Below are positions 31,868-34,425 of a stretch of DNA of 34,425 nucleotides, piece by piece. This DNA comes from an uncultured Clostridia bacterium (GTDB lineage Bacteria; Bacillota; Clostridia; Oscillospirales; Acutalibacteraceae): NCBI GenBank assembly GCA_904420015.1, contig CAJFTS010000051.1, positions 1 to 34,425 of the forward strand. The letters are read 5' to 3'. Under the pieces are notes generated by a model that saw only the letters and a program-made list of their open reading frames with translations, was not told the DNA's origin and ran no database searches. The number at the start of each line of letters is the position of its first letter. Position 1 is the stretch's first letter. The translations under genes were made by a program, and so were the position numbers.

Positions 31868-32055
31868 AAATCAAACCCATTGCCATCTGGAAGGCCCACA
31901 TCCAGCAGGACTAAATCAAACTCCCGTGTCCGCAAAGCTTGCGCCGCGGTCCTCGCATTTAGGGAAAAGGTAATTCCATAACCATCCGCAGTCAAGTTGT
32001 AGGAGAGCATTTTATTTCAGAAACCATCGTCCTCAACAATCAAAATCTGTTTCAT
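31868..32055 (-). pseudogene. Truncated response-regulator receiver domain
   Basis: On the minus strand the receiver N-terminus is clear: MKQILIVEDDGF, an in-frame stop, then TADGYGITFSLNARTAAQAL and DLVLLDVGLPDGNGFDL with the phospho-acceptor Asp. The reading ends at a stop near 31868, before the rest of the receiver and any output domain. The leader is preserved, with AAGGAAG ahead of the ATG and a TATACT-like -10 farther up. So it is a truncated gene with an internal stop, probably part of a lost two-component system. Confidence 0.8.
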
Positions 32056-32153
32056 ACCGGCGCTTCCTTTGCTTTTTGCCGGTAGTATAACAGGCAAATG
32101 TCCGCGAAATGTTACAGGGAGGGAAATACATCGACTAAAATCAAATCACCTTT

Positions 32154-33311
32154 TTAGGAGAGCGCCTTCAAAATCATTCCTGCAATTTCAGTGTTCCCGC
32201 CCGCTGCCTGTGATTTTTCCTCAAATGGAACGATACTCTCTTTGTAGCTCATATCCCTCAATATTTCCAATGCACTATCCTTGAGTATAGCCGGAGTTAG
32301 TCCCTTCCTTTTAAGATATTTCCCTAAATGTAAATCTTCAATCTGCTGCGCCACCCGCGGCTGATCGTTGCCGACAGGGATCACCAGCATGGGCGTTCCG
32401 TAATACAATGCCTCATTTACACTGTTCATCCCGCCGTGAGTAATAAAGAGAGAGGCCCTTTTCAGTATTTTTAGCTGCGGCACAAAAGGATAGACAAAGA
32501 TGTTTTCCGGTATTTCTCCGAGCTGTTCTTTCTTGACCGTTTTTCCGATGGAAATAACCACGGAAACAGGTTCGTCACGGAACGCGTCCATACATTTCCG
32601 AAAGAACGCTGCGGAAGTATTCAGCAGAGTCCCGAGGGAAATATAAATGAGGGGCTTTGTTATTTTGGAAAAATCAAAATCCGGCTCCGCGCGATCTCCA
32701 ATCGCCGGGCCTACATACTTATAGCGGGCAGATGGAAATTCGTCAGGATAGATCTGAAAATCCCTGATCGTATAGGTAAAATTTAAATCCGGCCCATTGT
32801 GTACCATTTCCTTTACAATATCCCCATAACGTAAGCCGAATTTCCTTTTTATCATCTTAGAAAACAGTCGGCATAGCCTTGGATAGCGAAATATGGCGGT
32901 CATATACCAGCCGCCGGTTCTCCCAAAATCCTTCAGCACTTTTTCGTTCAGCGTAAAGGTTGAGAACAGGCGAAACGCCGGGATACCCAACTGATCCGCC
33001 AAAGCCTTTCCCGGAAGAAAGAGCATCTCATAAACCAGGCAGTCAAAATCTGCTCCTACCCGCTGGACGGTCTGATAAGCGGCAGACCAGCTTTTGATTT
33101 CCTTTTGAGTTGGGGAAAGCGTTTCCGGGTAATTGTCGTATGGAATGAATGCGGCGCCGGTTCTTTCGATTTTTTCTCTAAAATCCGGCGCATTGATATA
33201 GGACACATGATGCCCTAAATCCACCAATACCTTTGCCAAGCCCAACGTGGGGTTGGTGTGGCCGGAAAACGGAAGGTTTACCATGAGGATGTTCCTTTTT
33301 AAATCACTCAT
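32154..33311 (-). CDS. MGT-type UDP-glycosyltransferase (GT1)
   Basis: A 385-residue GT-B glycosyltransferase of the MGT/UGT family. N-terminal acceptor side: ILMVNLPFSGHTNPTLGLAK (9-28) with the conserved His; C-terminal donor side: IYISLGT, FVYPFVPQ, FITHGGMNSVNEALYYG and IPVGNDQP, the sugar-nucleotide motif of the family. Relatives (YjiC, OleD, Mgt) add glucose to macrolides, flavonoids or other hydrophobic compounds, often inactivating them. The start overlaps the TetR stop by eight bases, so the regulator is translated first and the two genes are co-expressed. A detoxification or antibiotic-modification role is inferred; substrate unknown. Confidence 0.9.
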   Translation of the reverse strand: MSDLKRNILMVNLPFSGHTNPTLGLAKVLVDLGHHVSYINAPDFREKIERTGAAFIPYDNYPETLSPTQKEIKSWSAAYQTVQRVGADFDCLVYEMLFLPGKALADQLGIPAFRLFSTFTLNEKVLKDFGRTGGWYMTAIFRYPRLCRLFSKMIKRKFGLRYGDIVKEMVHNGPDLNFTYTIRDFQIYPDEFPSARYKYVGPAIGDRAEPDFDFSKITKPLIYISLGTLLNTSAAFFRKCMDAFRDEPVSVVISIGKTVKKEQLGEIPENIFVYPFVPQLKILKRASLFITHGGMNSVNEALYYGTPMLVIPVGNDQPRVAQQIEDLHLGKYLKRKGLTPAILKDSALEILRDMSYKESIVPFEEKSQAAGGNTEIAGMILKALS

Positions 33312-33942
33312 AATAACGCCGTAGCCCCTCCTTTACCAGTTCAGTCAATTCCTCGTTGAAAATTGGCGTATCAAATTTGGCTGCCAGCAGAGCGATAAAA
33401 TCAACCTTTTTGCACATTTCTTGGTAGTCGCTTTCAGCAATCGCCGGATCGAGCCAAATATCAACCAGAAGCACCAGCACACCGGCCAGCTCCTTCGGGT
33501 ACTTGCAGTCAAATTCCTTGTTCGCAATTCCTTGCCGCAAGATTTCCTCCAAATAGCCGGAGAGAACATTCAGAGAATTTCTCAACGTATCCAACATCGC
33601 AAAGGGAACCTTTTCCGCCCACTTTTCTTTGGTAAGTGTTGAGAGCGTATCATTGGAAAAAAGGTAAGCAATCATCTGGCTGATTTTTTGCTGTGCCGTC
33701 ATCCCTGTTTGCGTCGCCAACTCTTTCAGTCGGCTGGTGAAAAGCTCCTTTTCATAATTGGATAGATAAGCGACAATCTCCTGCTTGCTCTTAAAATGAT
33801 GATAAATCGCCCCTTTTGACATCCCGCTGGCCTGTACAATGTCTTGCATGGTCGTATTTTCATACCCGTTTTCTAAAAACAGTTTCATGGCAGCGTCCAT
33901 GATTTTGCCTTTAGAAAGCTGGGATTTTTCTTCCTGCTTCAT
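33304..33942 (-). CDS. TetR-family transcriptional regulator
   Basis: A 212-residue repressor. The N-terminal TetR helix-turn-helix is complete: IMDAAMKLFLENGYENTTMQDIVQASGMSKGAIYHHFKSKQEIV at about 14-57. The C-terminal part is all-helical and specific, as is usual for ligand binding. AGGAGG lies six bases before the ATG. It is the first gene of a two-gene operon with the glycosyltransferase, and a palindrome overlies its transcription start. The ligand is likely the substrate of the downstream enzyme, but that is inference. Confidence 0.93.
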   Translation of the reverse strand: MKQEEKSQLSKGKIMDAAMKLFLENGYENTTMQDIVQASGMSKGAIYHHFKSKQEIVAYLSNYEKELFTSRLKELATQTGMTAQQKISQMIAYLFSNDTLSTLTKEKWAEKVPFAMLDTLRNSLNVLSGYLEEILRQGIANKEFDCKYPKELAGVLVLLVDIWLDPAIAESDYQEMCKKVDFIALLAAKFDTPIFNEELTELVKEGLRRYYE

Positions 33943-33959
33943 ATTGCCCTCCTAAAAAT

Positions 33960-33976
33960 AAACCGTCAGTCGGTTT
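33960..33976. promoter_or_regulatory. Palindromic operator of the TetR-glycosyltransferase operon
   Basis: AAACCG (33960-33965), five bases, CGGTTT (33971-33976): a perfect dyad of the size bound by TetR proteins. It sits just downstream of the -10 box, over the predicted transcription start, so binding should block transcription. Confidence 0.75.
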
Positions 33977-33981
33977 TATTT

Positions 33982-34010
33982 AAGATAGCATTTTTTCGGT
34001 TATCTGTCAA
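33982..34010 (-). promoter_or_regulatory. Promoter of the TetR-glycosyltransferase operon
   Basis: On the minus strand TTGACA (34005-34010), 17 bp, TATCTT (33982-33987). The palindrome at 33960-33976 follows directly. Confidence 0.75.
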
Positions 34011-34312
34011 TCTTCAAAATAGCATCAATAGCAGCGAAGCAGCAAAATCTTCCCCTATAAATGGGAATAAGCCAATCTGCAGCAGGACAGGTTGGCTCAT
34101 TCCGTAAATAATTGGCCATCCTACTGTCGGAAAACCTCTTATTGGTAGCGGGCAATGACTTACCCATCGAACCTGTCAAATCATTTCCTTATCTAAACAA
34201 ACTGGTTGAAAGATAAACTTTTTTAGAATAAGCCTTGCTTTTCCATCTGTAGTGAGTAAGCGGACACTCACAAGGCACAAGCCAAGCACAAAAATGAAAG
34301 GTGGAAAACACA
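34011..34312. other. Non-coding leader region with two hairpins
   Basis: No gene is seen. One hairpin pairs GGAAT and AGCCAA (34064-34075) with TTGGCT and ATTCC (34092-34103). A second pairs GCCTT (34232-34236) and GTGAGT (34252-34257) with ACTCAC and AAGGC (34266-34276). The latter lies about 36 bp before the start of the gene at 34313 and may be a leader structure. Confidence 0.5.
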
Positions 34313-34425
34313 ATGAAAACAGGAAAAATCACAGCGAAGCTGAGGGACGCGGTTCCGGTTTGCCTTATGGTAAACGGCGAGGAAGTCAAACGGTATAAGA
34401 ACATCGAGCTGCCGGATATGCTCAA
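34313..34425 (+). CDS. Start of a small conjugative-element protein (runs off the window)
   Basis: Thirty-seven codons beginning MKTGKITAKLRDAVPVCLM, then VNGEEVKRYKNIELPDML, and cut by the window end. This opening resembles small uncharacterised proteins found among transfer genes of conjugative elements in gut Clostridia; I recall the resemblance but cannot check it. GGTGG lies eight to twelve bases upstream. If right, the window ends just inside a conjugative element that continues to the right. Confidence 0.6.
   Translation, partial: MKTGKITAKLRDAVPVCLMVNGEEVKRYKNIELPDML

Noticed and set aside
1-34425. CRISPR arrays, tRNA or rRNA genes, riboswitches
   Set aside because: No regularly spaced short repeats, no cloverleaf or rRNA-like sequence and no recognisable riboswitch core were seen.

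Overview
The window looks like a chromosomal segment of a GC-rich, gut-type anaerobic Firmicute, probably of the Clostridia (Oscillospiraceae-like). The reasons are strong AGGAGG-type ribosome binding sites, a pectin-degrading PL11 lyase, a secreted papain-like protease with a sortase-type tail, Clostridia-style MATE pumps and a VanG-type glycopeptide-resistance cluster. Taxonomy is an inference; there is no rRNA or tRNA in the window. From about 26.2 kb rightward the sequence becomes visibly more AT-rich, carries remnants of mobile-element genes and ends inside what looks like a conjugative-element gene. I read that part as an integrated, decaying accessory island.

Layout. 1-2.8 kb: two 142-bp direct repeats, then a secreted C1-family cysteine protease (minus strand). 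3.1-7.2 kb: two MATE efflux pumps, each with its own MarR-type regulator. The first pair is divergent, with both -35 boxes inside one palindrome; the second pair is an overlapping operon. 7.2-13.4 kb: a nucleotidyltransferase-fold protein, a DUF1015 protein, and a cysteine desulfurase - mutL - ybaK-like operon. 13.6-15.9 kb: an ABC exporter (ATPase plus FtsX-type permease with a Met/Gly-rich loop), minus strand. 16.3-19.9 kb: a 1205-residue secreted rhamnogalacturonan lyase (PL11).

20.1-26.2 kb: a compact vanG-type cluster, vanR-vanS, then an intergenic control region, then vanG-vanXY-vanT with overlapping genes. VanT makes D-Ser, VanG joins it to D-Ala, and VanXY removes D-Ala-ending precursors. 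VanR/VanS presumably senses the drug and turns on the structural genes. No vanU, vanY or vanW is present. The vanS-vanG gap holds an 11-bp-period direct repeat (candidate VanR site) followed by a strong terminator-like hairpin.

26.2-34.4 kb (island): a degraded tnpV; an HxlR-type regulator with a conserved-position Cys, divergent from an MBL-fold-like protein; a broken short-chain dehydrogenase; a tightly overlapping trio of flavin/2x[4Fe-4S] protein, zinc-macrodomain and class-M sirtuin (SirTM). The last two resemble a reversible protein ADP-ribosylation pair, but the usual GcvH-L/LplA2 partner genes are not in the window. Then come fragments of a winged-helix regulator and a response regulator joined tail to tail, a TetR-controlled MGT-type glycosyltransferase, and the start of a conjugative-element gene at the right edge.
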